Positions 33,711 through 45,280 of a stretch of DNA of 64,000 nt are shown piece by piece; positions within the stretch are counted from its first letter, which is position 1; each line of letters begins with the position of its first letter. Position numbers and translations under genes: made by a program. Source of the stretch: Pyxicephalus adspersus (taxonomy: Eukaryota > Chordata > Amphibia > Anura > Pyxicephalidae). Below the pieces are notes generated by a model that worked only from the letters and a program-made list of their open reading frames with translations, ran no database searches and was not told where the DNA came from. The stretch spans positions 169,381,193 to 169,445,192 of the forward strand of contig NC_092858.1 in the NCBI RefSeq assembly GCF_032062135.1, in the 5' to 3' direction.

Positions 33711-35538
33711 TATATAAAAGCTTTACCATTTTATTGTCTTGTTTAGTATTTTACGTTATGCGCATCCAATATTGACGGAGAAGGAAGAGACTGATGAGAT
33801 TTCCATCTGTCCATCCTCTGCTCCTATCAGCTTCTTTCTTGTTGTCACATGAGAGCTACAGCTCACCTGATTGGCTCTTTGTGCTGTTTCTTTTTCTTCC
33901 AATCTGCAAGGTCTGGGGGTTGATACCAAATGAAATTCAGCAACCCCTAGATTCGTATTAAAAGAGAGCTGCAATAAATAATAGGAGGGTCCCTTTAGGA
34001 AAAAACCGGCCCCCTCTTAGACAGCTGCCCCCATTTTTAAGGCTTTTCCCCCATGTTGAATTTCCTATTATTGTGCCAGTGTTGTCACCAGATCCAATCA
34101 TGATGGGGAATCTCTCCCATGGGGACACAGACACCAATAAAAACAGAAGCTCCTCCCATTTTTTGCATGAGTTTCGGTGATGTCACCACTGTGCTGCTCA
34201 TTGTTCTCCTTGCTGGAGGGGAAGCTGCATCTGAGGACCTTTAGTGCAAGAATCTCCCTGCTTCTTCTGCATTCTGAGGATTTGTGCTGCTTCTTTTTCT
34301 TCTGGTTCTTCCCCTCCAAGAGACATTGGGGGCTCTCGTGCGCCCAGGTCCTCTACTAAGATGGTCACCATCACACAGGACAAGGCATTGTCATAAGTCA
34401 GAAAGGATCGCATTGACAGGTTTTGATGGCATCTTTTGGAGATGCTCCTGAGATCATTTCCAATAGGCAGTCAGGTGTATTTGACCTGCAGCTTGACCTC
34501 CATTTGACCTGCTTCAAGCAGAATTTGCCTTCCAAGTCTTCTAAGCCGAATCAAGTGAACAAAAGCCCATCAAACCAGGCGCAGTGCTCTACATGGACAC
34601 CATCGGCAATATCAATGTCTAGTCCTTTGCCAGTACAGGTCCTCTTTATTGTTATAGCCACAGGCATTGTGTCTGGAGGTTTGGAGATCACCCCAGGCTT
34701 CACCTATTCACTCCCAGCACCTGAGTGAGGGAATGAGAGGACCTTTTTTTAAATTCCTGGTCTTCTCCGATTCTTCCCTGATGGGGGCAGTCTTCTATGT
34801 ACCGATATGTGACAATGTATCATTGGGTCCAGGGCTCTATGGTGACACTCCCGCAATGGGCAGATCCATGACACCATATTATGTCCTCTAGGCAATGAGC
34901 GTCATTCAACCTGGGGACATCTTGTGGCAGAGAGAATGTACTACAAGGACAGCTCCAGTTTGAAGTTGAGTTTTGCAGCCAAAGCTGTTTTTTTATGTAC
35001 CTTCAGGAAAACCTTTTACTCCAGAGCTGGGTTTTAACTATTTTTTTCTGCATTTTGAATAATTTGTACATCCGTTTGACAACCAGCAGCCTATTTTTAC
35101 CAGCAGTGCTTTACTCTACCATCAGTTTTGCATTTTATTAGTTGCCACATTGCATCGTGGGAAAGCAAATGGGTCCCCTAACTGGTCACCCCGTAGCCTG
35201 ACACCATGGGTCCTGCTGTGTTCCATCACTCATTGGGTGGACAGGTGATGCCCATTAGGTCAGTACAAGCAAGACCTGTGGTCGGCAGCACCTATGTACT
35301 CTGTGGGCACTGTGCCAAGCTGCTGTAATATCTGTGAGGAGCATGGGCACGGCTGCACTTATTCTGGGGGTGATGGCTGGGGGGGTGCCATGTGCTACTG
35401 AACATGACTTTAGCACAGCTGCACTCCTTCCTGGACAATAACACACGCATCATATGTACATTAATGGTGTCTCCTAGAGTGACAACACTGCTCCTACATA
35501 GATTAACACTAAGTGGTGTTGTCACCCTAGGAAGGTCT
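33711..35538. other. Unassigned sequence
   Basis: No gene recognised. Open frames at 34098-34891 on both strands lack domains, agree on no frame and have no splice context. Confidence 0.5.
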
Positions 35539-35540
35539 CA

Positions 35541-35541
35541 C

Positions 35542-35575
<34 letters not shown>

Positions 35576-35636
35576 AAACAGAATTTATATAGCGCCAACA
35601 TATTATGCAGCACTGTACATTAATTAGGTCTCATAC
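35541..35636 (-). mobile_element. SINE-A, tail fragment
   Basis: A long (ATT)n tail followed by 'aataaacagaatttatatagcgccaacatattatgcagcactgtacatta', then truncated. Confidence 0.8.
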
Positions 35637-35837
35637 TTGCAGGTGACTGGGTCCAGAAGCCTGCAAAAAGGAAACCGTGCTGTAAACTTTTTTCTGTTAT
35701 TTTTGAGTTTGCATGCACTTCAAAGTTTATGTAGACAAGTTTTACAGTTTTGGATCAAACACTGCAAAAACCTTTCACTTCCTGTGAAGCAAAGCAAGCG
35801 GTTGTCACCCCAACATAAATCCTCATTGGATGATTTA

Positions 35838-35985
35838 TTCATAATAATAATTAACAGGATTTATATAGCACCAACATATAATGCAGCGCTGTACATTAAA
35901 TAGGGGTTGCAAATGACAGACAGATACAGACAGTGACACAAGAGGTGGGGAGGACCCTGACCAGAAGAGCTTACAATCTAATAGA
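35838..35985 (-). mobile_element. SINE-A copy
   Basis: The tail, 'tatagcaccaacatataatgcagcgctgtac', 'aataggggttgcaaatgacagacag' and 'aagagcttacaatcta' are all present. Confidence 0.85.
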
Positions 35986-36063
35986 TTTACCTTTAACCCT
36001 TAATTTGGTGACAACAGAGGATAAATATCTTCCAAATGCAGCAATAAACACTTGGCAGATGTC

Positions 36064-36466
36064 TAAGGCTAGGTACACAGGTGCAATAATTATCATTTGA
36101 AAACGAACGATCAACAATTATTTTGAACGATTGTATAGTGCACGATTCTGTACATGCTGTAACAATACGATTGTTCAAACATAATTCACCAATAATGTAC
36201 ACATGATAGATACGAATGTTTGAACGATGCAGGAAGTGAAGTGTACCGGAGAAAGTGTACCGCTCACGATCACTGAACGACCGTACATACAATAGATATC
36301 GAACGATCCTCGCCCAATCAGATCCGCCGGGACAGTCGTTCATATTCAAGCAACAATCATCGGTGTCGTTGGTCTGTCGTTGTTCACTTTTTTTGTTAAC
36401 GATTATTGAACGACCGGTTATTAATCGTTTCCAACAACAATTGTTGCAGGTGTGTACGTAGCCTAT
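36064..36466. mobile_element. MITE-CG copy 2
   Basis: Ends are AGGCTAGGTACACAGGTGCA and the inverse of 'tgcaggtgtgtacgtagcct'. The body matches copy 1 (12764-13208), for example 'gtgtaccggagaaagtgtac' and 'gaacgatc.tcgcccaatcagatcc'. The 172-codon reverse open frame lies entirely within the element and is incidental. Confidence 0.9.
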
Positions 36467-36594
36467 ATCGGGGCACACACATTGCAATGTGATTGTACAA
36501 TCATTATGCAATCTCTGTTAGACTAACAGCAGCTCTGATACAATTTATGTTACAGGCTCTGGCATTACATACAGGAGATTGGACAATCAGATTG

Positions 36595-36738
36595 CACGGT
36601 GTACAGCCAGTACAGTGGTGGACGTAGCAAACGGGGCACCTGTGCAGCACCCTCTTGTGTCCCCTCTGCTGAACTGGCTTGTGGACCCAGTGGGCTGAGA
36701 AGAGTCCAGGGCCCCCCTGCAGTGGCACACTTCGCACC
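36595..36738. repeat. Fragment shared with 60232-60385
   Basis: Both contain 'gcagtggcacactt.gcacct', 'ccagggcccc' or 'ggcccc', and a preceding 'cttgtg'. An old dispersed repeat is likely. Confidence 0.45.
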
Positions 36739-36739
36739 T

Positions 36740-37168
36740 CCGCCAACAGAACTAAACTGAAAAGTGCCTAAAACAAAAACACCTTCAATCCCGCAGGGTA
36801 GTCTGATTCCTCCGGAGATGTCTTCCATCGTGTCCTGCGTCGTCCCAGTATGCGTCTCTGAGCCAGCGTCGGGTGGCGCCATCTTCGCCTCTTCTTCGGG
36901 TTCTTCTTCCTACGTCACCCAATCCTGGCGCGAGATCGGGAAAAAAAACTTGCCCATCTCACTGCGCATGCGTACATCTGCAAATCTTTCCATTTCCACC
37001 AAAAGGCTCCTTCTGCCCGATATGCTCAGTCATGCGCAGAAGGAGAATCCAAGAGCCTTGCTTTGCGCTCCCATTTATTCTAGGCGATTGAGAATTAGGT
37101 TCTGGACCCTTTTTATTTTTTTTAAAAGGGTGTTGCACTTAAAAAAAACACAAACAAACAGAATTTTT
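36740..37168 (-). mobile_element. MITE-M copy, reverse orientation
   Basis: Landmarks 'aacaccttcaatc', 'ggtggcgccatctt', CCTACGTCACCCAATC, 'ctgcgcatgcgta' and 'ttctaggcgattgagaat' occur in an order inverse to the copy that follows. The left end appears truncated near 36776. The 136-codon plus-strand frame is inside the element. Confidence 0.7.
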
Positions 37169-37169
37169 A

Positions 37170-37987
37170 CTTAAAGCGTAAGTAAACTCAGAAGTTTCAC
37201 TTTACATAAAAGGGTAGACAAACTTTTTATGGAAGGTAAATTTTTTTTAATGGAACACACCTTTTTAAAAAAAAAAAGGGTGCAGCACCGCCTAGGCGAT
37301 TGAGAATGAATGGGAGCGCAAAGCCTCCCGGGATACTTACGTCATGCATCCCGGGAGGCTCTTGGGTGCTCCTTCTGCGCATGCCCGAGCATCTCAGGCA
37401 TGCGCAGGAGCCTTTTCACCCATTTGTTTTTCCATCCTAGGTGACCCAATCTCGCACCTGATGTAAGATGACGGACCCGGAAGAAGAAACAAAGATGGCG
37501 GCGCCAGGATCGCCAACTACAAGACGACACAGGATCCAATAGAAGGCAGCATGGTGGCTCAGGGGTTAGCACTCCAGCCTTAGCAGCGCTAGGTCCCAGG
37601 TTCGATTCCCAGCCAGGACATATATCTGCATGGAGTTTGCAGGTTCTCCCTCTGTCTGCGTGAGTTTCCTCCCACATCCCAAAAACATGCAGTGAGATTA
37701 ATTGGCTTCTCCCTAAAAAAAAAAAAACATTGACCTTAGAATACATTAATGACATATGACTATGGTAGATTGTGAGCTCCTTTGAGGGACAGTTAGTGAC
37801 ACGACTATAGACTTTGTACAGCACTGTGTTATATGATGGCACTATATAAATACTGTGTAATAATAAAGACATCTTTGCATGGATTGGACTGCTCTGCATG
37901 ATTGAAGGTGTTTTTTTATTTATTTAGCTCCTCTAACATAAAAGCGTTGTCTTTTATGTGAAAATTTGAAGTTTAGGTCCGCTTTAA
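37170..37987 (+). mobile_element. MITE-M copy flanked by TTAA, with a SINE inserted
   Basis: It starts TTAAAGCGTAAGTAAACT (37170) and ends AGTTTAGGTCCGCTTTAA (37987). These are inverted ends with a TTAA duplication, as in piggyBac-like MITEs. Internal CpG-rich palindromes such as 'gcctcccggg.tacttacgtcatgcatcccgggaggc' lie near 37325-37363. Without the SINE the element would be about 0.5 kb. Confidence 0.8.
37545..37866 (+). mobile_element. SINE-B, full length, nested in MITE-M
   Basis: It has a tRNA-like head with a pol III A-box-like TGGCTCAGGGGTTAGC (from 37555) and a canonical B box GGTTCGATTCC (37599-37609). A body with 'ctgcatggagtttgcaggttc' and 'ccaaaaacatgcag' follows, then the shared tail GGCACTATATAAATACTG and TAA repeats. 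There is no ORF, as expected for a SINE that depends on a partner LINE. Confidence 0.9.
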
Positions 37988-37989
37988 CC

Positions 37990-38300
37990 CTTTCATGGTC
38001 CCTCCAAAACTTTCCCCGCTCGTGCCATCTTTTGTGGAGCAACCCACCCTAAAAAAAAAAAGATTTCCCTCTATGGCTGAAGCCGGTCTCACCGCCAAAT
38101 TCCAAATGCCATGCCAAGGGGTCACCGGCCTCTGCGGAGAACATCAAAAAGAAAGTTCATTACCCCGGCGGCCCATTAAAAAATAAAAAATTCCAGAGGT
38201 AAAGTCGGGGCGGCACATTTCCTTTCACCAAATTTTCGGATAATTAGACATCGGAGGCCCTTAATGATAACAAGGGATAAAGGCGAGGGTCACCCCCCTT
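37990..38300. other. Enhancer-like unique island
   Basis: Unique sequence with 'ttttcggataattagacatcgg', GGCCCTTAATGATAACAAGG and 'cggcggcccattaaa', combining TAATTA cores and CpGs. No coding potential. It adjoins the TTAA end of MITE-M. Confidence 0.35.
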
Positions 38301-38385
38301 TCTACAACCGGCCCATGCGTGTGTGCGCCAACACGCGTGTGCCCCTGGCTCCAATGCTTGTTGGAGTTTTTTAGTTGGCATTTGG

Positions 38386-38470
38386 AAGAAAGAGAAGGTG
38401 GAGGAGAAGGAGGAGGAGGAGGAGGAGGAAGGAGGGGGGTGGAAGGAGGAAGGAGAAGGAAAAAAAAAAA
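38386..38470 (+). repeat. GGA-rich simple repeat
   Basis: (GGA)n with GGAAGGAGG variants ending in a run of ten A residues. Purine-only on the plus strand. Confidence 0.9.
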
Positions 38471-38499
38471 CTAGAGGGGGAGGGAGAAAATGTCTTGTT

Positions 38500-38980
38500 T
38501 GTGGCTTGTCAGCAATTGCTTGAGACAAGCTTCTATGTGTGAAAGCTACTTGGCATGAATGCCTGGGCTGTACCAAGTCTCCCAGCGGCCAGAGGGGGAG
38601 TCACAAGAAGCGCAGATCACAACACAGGCAGACAATAGGCCCCTGAAGGGTCCCCCCCCTAAAGTTGCTTTGATGTTGTCCTAGTGTCTGTACACCAGAG
38701 GCCAAGGCACTGCCAAGCCAACCGGTGCCCATATTGCTCTGCCCACTTCTAGCAATGCAGCTGCCCTTGTGCTGAGCAGGCCAGGTAAGAACAGAGCCAT
38801 TGTTGGGGGTTTTGCTGTGGGAGGGTGAGGAGCTGAATTCCTGAGCTTACACACAGCAGTCATTGGGTGACACTGAGCCCACTCCAAGCACCCTGGCTGC
38901 CTCTTGTTTATCAACATTCCAAAAAAATATCATTCTTATCATATGGAGGTTACAATGTATCCATTCCTTTTATTTCACAT
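38500..38980. other. Unassigned sequence
   Basis: Unique. 'cggccagagggggagtc' at 38586 weakly resembles a CTCF core, but I do not call it. Confidence 0.4.
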
Positions 38981-39237
38981 CTGCAAAAAAAAAAAAAAAG
39001 CCCTGATACCCTCACCCCCTGGTGCCTGCTGGCTTGGGGCAAAGCTTACTGAACTTTTACTTGGGGGGTTGGAAAAAGAAAAAAAGGGGTGTTAGGAGAC
39101 AGATTTTTATTTTTTTGTAATGGTTTTGGTGGGAATTTTTTTTTTAAGGACTTGTCTTTGCATGGATGGGAATTTTGGGGAGATTGTTTAATAGTGATGG
39201 ATGGATTATAATGGGAATGCTGGAGGGAGACCGGCGG

Positions 39238-39258
39238 AGGATGATGATGATGATGATG
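39238..39258 (+). repeat. (ATG)n microsatellite
   Basis: Seven tandem GAT/ATG triplets. Confidence 0.9.
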
Positions 39259-39399
39259 TGATCTACTTAGAGGTGCAGGGTGCTGCTTGCTGATGGGAGT
39301 AATAAGAATATTATATAAGAGGCAATCATAAAATTATATAACATGTTCTACAGTATGATACATTGTAATAAATTCTATAAATATATGTGAGATACATGT

Positions 39400-39556
39400 G
39401 TGTACAAATATATATATAAATTTATTTTTTTACAGTAATATACTAATTAGTATTAGTATTACCGTGTGTCATTTATTATTATTATTATTATTTATGTTTT
39501 TGTTTTAATATTATTTTACTTTTTCAAAATTAAACATATNTTAATATATATATATA

Positions 39557-39587
<31 letters not shown>

Positions 39588-39645
39588 AATAATAAAAATG
39601 TTATTAGTATTATATTATATAGTAATATAATATATAATATAGTAT
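39400..39645. repeat. AT-rich low-complexity tract with one ambiguous base
   Basis: Runs of TA, TTA and AAT repeats surround an N at 39540. The N marks uncertain sequence, so length and content here should not be trusted. Confidence 0.9.
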
Positions 39646-39712
39646 TAATAATAAACAGTATATATATAGTGCCAACATATTCCGCAGCGCTGTACATTAA
39701 GTAGGGATATTG
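39646..39712 (-). mobile_element. SINE-A tail fragment
   Basis: 'aataaacagtatatatatagtgccaacatattccgcagcgctgtacattaagtaggg' is the tail end of SINE-A. Confidence 0.75.
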
Positions 39713-39842
39713 AACTGTTTCATGTAGGAGTTTTACATTTTTGTTTCTGTTATCAATAATAACAATAATATTAATTTATATATAATAATAATAATAATAA
39801 TAAATAATGGCAATAAATGTGTCATACATATATAATTAATTT

Positions 39843-40101
39843 TTTATTTATATTGCGCTAACATATTCCACACTGCTCTACAAGTCCAGAGTCATGTCAC
39901 TAACTGACCTGCGGAGCTCACAATCTAATGTCCCTACCATGGTTATTAGTAACACAGTCTAAGGCCAATGTTGGGGGAAGTCAATAAACCTAACTGCATG
40001 TTTTTGAGATATATAGGAAAGCCACACAAACACAGGGGGAACATACAAACTCCATGCAGATAGTGTGCTGGTTGAGTGCTAACCACTGAGACCCCGTGCT
40101 G
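39843..40101 (-). mobile_element. SINE-B, nearly full length
   Basis: It runs in reverse from 'tttatattgcgctaacatattcc' through 'aatctaatgtccctaccatgg' to the head 'gagtgctaaccactgagaccccgtgct'. The B box region is partly deleted. Confidence 0.85.
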
Positions 40102-40470
40102 ATATGTATATACTATATAGCACAAACATATTGTGCAGCGTTGTACAAAGTCCATATATATATGATATATGATCTAATGTCCCTACTATAGTCATATATG
40201 TGGGTAGGTAAATTAACCTAACTGCATGTTTTTAGGATGGGGGAGGAAGACCCCCATGCAAACATGTGGAGAATATACAAACTCTTAGATTGTAAGCTCT
40301 TCAGGGCAGGGTCCTCCTCTCCTCCTTCTGTGTCAATGTTTGTATCTGTCTGTTATTTGCATCCCCTATTTATTGTACAGTGCTGTGGTATATGTTGGTG
40401 CTTAGTACTAGTGTTCTGGCTTAGATTCGAACCTGGGACTTTAAAGGCGAGAGTTCTGGCCTTGGAGCCA
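40102..40470 (-). mobile_element. SINE-B, second copy in tandem, interrupted by SINE-A
   Basis: The tail and body are at 40102-40284 ('actatatagcacaaacatattgtgcagcg' to 'gagaatatacaaactc'). The head with a reverse B box GATTCGAACCTGGGAC resumes at 40405. The insertion at 40285-40404 explains the gap. Confidence 0.75.
40285..40404 (+). mobile_element. SINE-A nested in SINE-B
   Basis: 'ttagattgtaagctcttcagggcaggg' to 'tgtacagtgctgtggtatatgttggtgctta' is SINE-A in the opposite orientation, lacking the TAA tail. Confidence 0.75.
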
Positions 40471-43320
40471 GTTATCATTGATGACTTCTCCTGAACATGC
40501 TACTTTCCTGGCTTTTAATGTTTTTGCAGACCCACGTGTAAAGAAAGAAGGATTTGTATTTGTGGCCACCGATGGAGATTGACTGGGGCCCAATCACAGC
40601 CAGGAAATTAGCATTATCGGGACGCAGGAACCTTTTGCTTTCTTATGTGAGGTCGCAGCTGAATGTTTTTGATTTTCATGGTCAATTTATTTGCATGCAG
40701 AGACTACCAATGCATGAGCACAGCCAGGCAGATAGCATTTCCAGGAAGTGGCAATGATCCTTCTCAGCAAGCAGCCATCCTCCTCCCATCCATCCAACTT
40801 GGGGTCAATGTTCAATAATAAAATACTAATTTGCATACCATATGTTGTAAGCATGTCAAGCACAGATGCATGTGTGGTCATGTGACCTAAACGCATGCAC
40901 ACATAAGCACACAACATCTGTGATCTGTTAACATGTTTATTACATTAATCAATGTTATTATATTGTTACTTAATCATCAATAAATGTTCAATATGAGTTC
41001 CAATGGCAGAGCCGCTCATAGTATGGCGGCACCAGCAGTTGTAGCGATGACTCTTTTTGCATTTTTTGCTGGCTGATGGTTTTATTGTATTCTTTTACCT
41101 TGTTTTCAGTTTATTGTTGTTTGCAGTGTTTTGGTTGGGGAACCATTGTAATATTTGCATATTGACGTTTCTCTTTTTTCTATAAAGTGCTGATGTGTCA
41201 TGCAAAGAATTGTTGGTGTTTTTTTAGCAGCTCAGTGACTGGAAATTGCTGCGTGTAAAATGTATTTATATTAATTTATGGGAGAGAAAAAAAAGATTGT
41301 CACTTGCTTCCGTTCTGTAGATTCTTATCCACTTGTTGAGATCTTTGAAATGTGTGAGCGCTCAGTGGGAGGTTTTGATGTTGGCACAATGACATATTGC
41401 TCGGTGAATGTTCACACTGAGGTTGCGGTGCGGTTACGGCTTCCTCATGCCAGGGAACAGCTGCCTCAGGGGAGACCCTACAAGTAGCTTCTACCTACAC
41501 AGCCCCATAGAGAATGAATAGGGGCAGCAGTAAGTGATACCAGTACTGCTGTCACCAGCTGCCAATTGTCTTTAATAACCACAGCTGCGGGTGACCAAGC
41601 GGCACGGTGCCAGCTGCCAAGTGCTGCACAGGATTACTTGATCCAGAAGTATTCTTGGTGATTCCATGCAACAGGGCTGCCTGCAATTTAAACACAAGCT
41701 CTACGTAAAGTTCTGCATGCAATAATGAGCCTTTTACAGAAGCAGGGGGATAAGGACGGCTGTGTACCAAGCCTTTAAATGGACTATTGCAACAGTTGCA
41801 AAAAAACATTTTATTTTTAGGTTTTGTATTTTTGGAAATTTGTGACTTTTTTGTAACATTAAATATCTCTTATTAGAATTAAGGAAGTGACCCAAGTGAG
41901 TGGTGGCAAGCTTTCAATATCACAGAGCATGTCCAATGGGATGGGGCCAACTTGTATTAGCTATATGGCCATGGCCTGTTTATTTGGGGGGGAATGGTCA
42001 ATTGACCAGGGCCCTTGCCTTTACCCAGATTAATGGAATGGCAGGGGGTGCAGGGAGCTCGAATCCTGTGAATTTGGGGCCCCCACTTTGTATTTGCCAT
42101 TGTCCTTGCATATGACTATTATCAACAATTTAAAGAGCCCCTGTCACCAGGCCATTTATTTTGTCCTATAAGATTATATATGCATCTGATATATTAGCAT
42201 CTGGAAAAACCTCCCTTCTATAGACATCCAAAACCTCTGGGACTGCCGCCATCTTGGATATGATATCATCAGCCCCTTTAATCCTCTCCAGGCATCTTCC
42301 TCACCTTCTTCTCCATTCGCTTTGTATCCCACCCATATGAGCAGACGTTTCCGCTAAACAGATCATTCTGCTTTTTTCTCACATGGATTTGCTAAGAGAG
42401 CCAATTGAATGCAGGATGGTTTCTTTATTTGTAAAAGGTGGAGATTTCAGAGACTGCAAGGTTTCTGTCGGGTTGATACTGAAGGTCCAGTTTTGGTCCT
42501 CAAGGGTTGGGACTGTCTGGAGTTTTTAAATGTCTTGTCCACCAAGATCCAACCTCTGTGGGGTCCTTTGGCACTGGACCTGGACACACCAAGGAACTAG
42601 TTCAATAATGGGGTACATTTCCCATTTACCCAGTATCATATGAAAGGGAAAATCCTATTTTACAATTCACTGGCAGTGGGTGTTCATTAAGAACCTGCCT
42701 AAACCTCAATGCAGGTTGAATCTATTTGGATTTTGGATTAGGAGACAAACTAAAAAAGAATTCCTAGGAAAGGGTGGTGTACAAGCTTGCACATTCATGC
42801 AAAACCAGGCCAACTTAAGGACATCTTAGGTCTTTCTCGGAGGAGAAACGCATATCTTTGGATGGTGGAGAACATTCTATAATGTCACCAAGTACTAAAA
42901 CTGAAAACCCATTCATTTAGTTATTGCCATCATTCGGTGGGATTGTTCTTCTTTAGGAACCAAATCCCTTCTTCCTACTCCATTGTCCTTTATTTTGGAT
43001 TCTGTACTACTTTAAATGGACCTCCTACTGAAATGAAAGGTCCACTTACACTGTCTGAGCCGTCACCTCCTTCATTTTTTGAGAAAGTACTTTACCTTTG
43101 GTTTTTACCCATGACACTTGGGTAAGGAAGAGGTCACCATCCTTCCGGGAAGACTCCTGAGGAACCCAGAGCAGCCAAATTCTCATGAGAAGGTTCCAGT
43201 CTCACTGGAGTCTTCCTAGAAGGACCTGGATGTCACACTTAGCGGAACAGAAGACAACGGACGGGTGAGGATAATGCTAAGTTTATTCTTTTAGGTATGT
43301 TTGTCATCTTTGATGACCAG
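40471..43320. other. Unassigned, mostly unique sequence
   Basis: No gene recognised. Short open frames (67-86 codons) are scattered on both strands without domains. A block at 41400-41620 is GC-richer and may be an old repeat. Confidence 0.45.
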
Positions 43321-43325
43321 GTGAA

Positions 43326-43515
43326 GGGGCCAGAAGGTGCAAGCCAACCTTTCAATTTTGTTACTTTCATTATGCACCAAGACTAGATGATATGTGAAGA
43401 AGGGAAGGGGCCAGAAGGTGCAAGCCAACCTTCTAATTTTGTTACTTTCATTATGCAGCAAGACTAGGTGATATAAGAAGAAGGGAAGGGGACCAAGAAG
43501 TAAAACCCAACTTTC
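43326..43515 (+). repeat. 81-bp tandem repeat, 2.3 copies
   Basis: GGGGCCAGAAGGTGCAAGCC occurs at 43326 and 43407 and, diverged, at 43488, giving a period of exactly 81 bp. Confidence 0.9.
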
Positions 43516-43519
43516 TTGC

Positions 43520-44374
43520 AGTTTTTTAAAAAGCCAATATTAGGGGAAAAGGGTGGTGAGAAATGTGGTTTTAACCAGTTACATATTAATTCTTCATAGT
43601 CCATATAGTTGGGGACATGACAGGGACTTTGTAGCTACATATTTTGAGCTAGAGATGTCTTCTTCTTCTTCTCTTTCCCATCTGAGAGTTTTGGGAGATA
43701 CTATTATTTATCGAATGGTCCCACTATGTATGGTTTTTCATCCTGTATGTTGTTCCTGAACAACTGGTACAATATTTTAAAGTTTCTCCTTCTTGTAGAT
43801 ATTTACTTGCAAAATAAGCACCAATGACATCACTATGACCCTTTTTGAAGGTCTGGTTTCCTCGTAAGAATGACTTAGATTATTAGCAGAACATGGGCCC
43901 TTTCTTCATCCTGACCCTCTGGCCCACTTTTTCCCCACCCTTCTTCTTAGCTGAAACAGTTACCCACCACAACATGTTCTAGCAGCATTTGTGTGCAGTA
44001 GATATGTTTACTGCCTTATCTGGTATTGCATAATATTGGCACGGAATGCAACGTGATATATTTCCACCACATCCACCACCGTGGACATATCTGTTACCTA
44101 ATTCCTGTAGAAGCATTATTTTTGGAACCTTGGGGAACTCTAGCTCTCCTATGTGCTTCATTGACCGAACCTAAAGGTGTCCAATGAAGTTGTGTCAGAA
44201 CAAATTGCCCCCAATCTGGAGCACATGAAGGAAATGCAAGAGGTCTATTTTGATCAATGATGTTCTGATAAAGTGAACCTGGCTCTATAGAGGGTTGACA
44301 TTATGTGTACATAGGAAAGTCTGGAGGTTACTGCCTGGAAATAAAGAGATGAATTAATGACCTCTTGATAACTT
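43520..44374. other. Unassigned sequence
   Basis: Nothing recognisable. Confidence 0.4.
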
Positions 44375-44705
44375 TATAGCCCTCACTCGACCTTCATGTT
44401 TCTATCTGCTCTTTACTATGGGGATCAATCAAGCGCCGTACATAGCCTTCACACATCATGCAGGACATTTTCCTCCTTGGTGAAACTGGTCAGGGCGGTG
44501 AATTGTTTTTCACATGCATTCATGGGCCTGCATATTGGAGCTCCTGGAATATGGAGCAGACTGGGATTTGGGGGAACACAGTACAGTATAGGAAAATATA
44601 GAACAAATAAATGGGCTGGGGACAAATACGTTTTTAGAATGATGGCCAAGGACCCTGCATCCTACAACTGGGAATTAAGAATATTATGCAAGGTCGAATG
44701 TTAAG
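44375..44705. other. Unique island, possible conserved element
   Basis: It contains 'caatcaagcgccgtacatagcc', 'ttcacatgcattcatgggcctgcatattggagc' and an open frame of 102 codons (44396-44704) with no domain. Non-repetitive within the window. Function is not inferable. Confidence 0.2.
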
Positions 44706-45278
44706 TCAACATAACTATCTGATTCTGACTTTGTTAACCTCTTTGCACACCCGGACTGGAGACGGCAGTGGAGCTTATTGTGTATGACAAGAAGAGAATT
44801 GCAGCCCTTTAGCATGTAGAACAGTTCCCATATATGTATTGGTTTAGATGGGTATATGTATATGTATCATATAGGTAGATGGTTTTAACTAATCAGTACA
44901 ATTCACTTCCTGTCCTGGAGCTACAACAGGAAATGAGAAGTAATCTCTTCGAAGTGAGGGAAATCCCATTTTAGAGAATTGTCACCAGAACAAGTGCTTT
45001 CCTTATCAGCTTTCCTGTTCTATGAAAACTGCAAAACTTTGGATCTCACTATTTATACCAAAGACAATGGTCAACGTGACAGATAGTGTGGGTGAATATT
45101 CCCAGTGGAGACCCAGACAGCAATAGAAACCTATTGCAGCTATTCTATTTCCAATCCATTAAAAAAGTTTTGAAGAATGGTGCTGTGTGGTTGTGAAGTT
45201 TAATTTGCTGATATTTTGCTTTGCCTGATTTCATGTAACGCTGAAGCTTCCGTGATCCAGTAATAATTTTAGAATTGG
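44706..45278. other. Unassigned sequence
   Basis: Nothing recognisable between the unique island and the SINE. Confidence 0.4.
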
Positions 45279-45280
45279 TT

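Noticed and set aside
35993..36511. 172-codon minus-strand frame
   Set aside because: It lies almost entirely within MITE-CG copy 2, whose other copies do not keep the frame.
37545..37650. tRNA gene
   Set aside because: It has A- and B-box-like sequences but no cloverleaf or acceptor stem. It is the head of SINE-B, repeated elsewhere in the window.
37342..37899. 185-codon minus-strand frame
   Set aside because: It crosses from MITE-M into the nested SINE and back, so it is a chance fusion of repeats.
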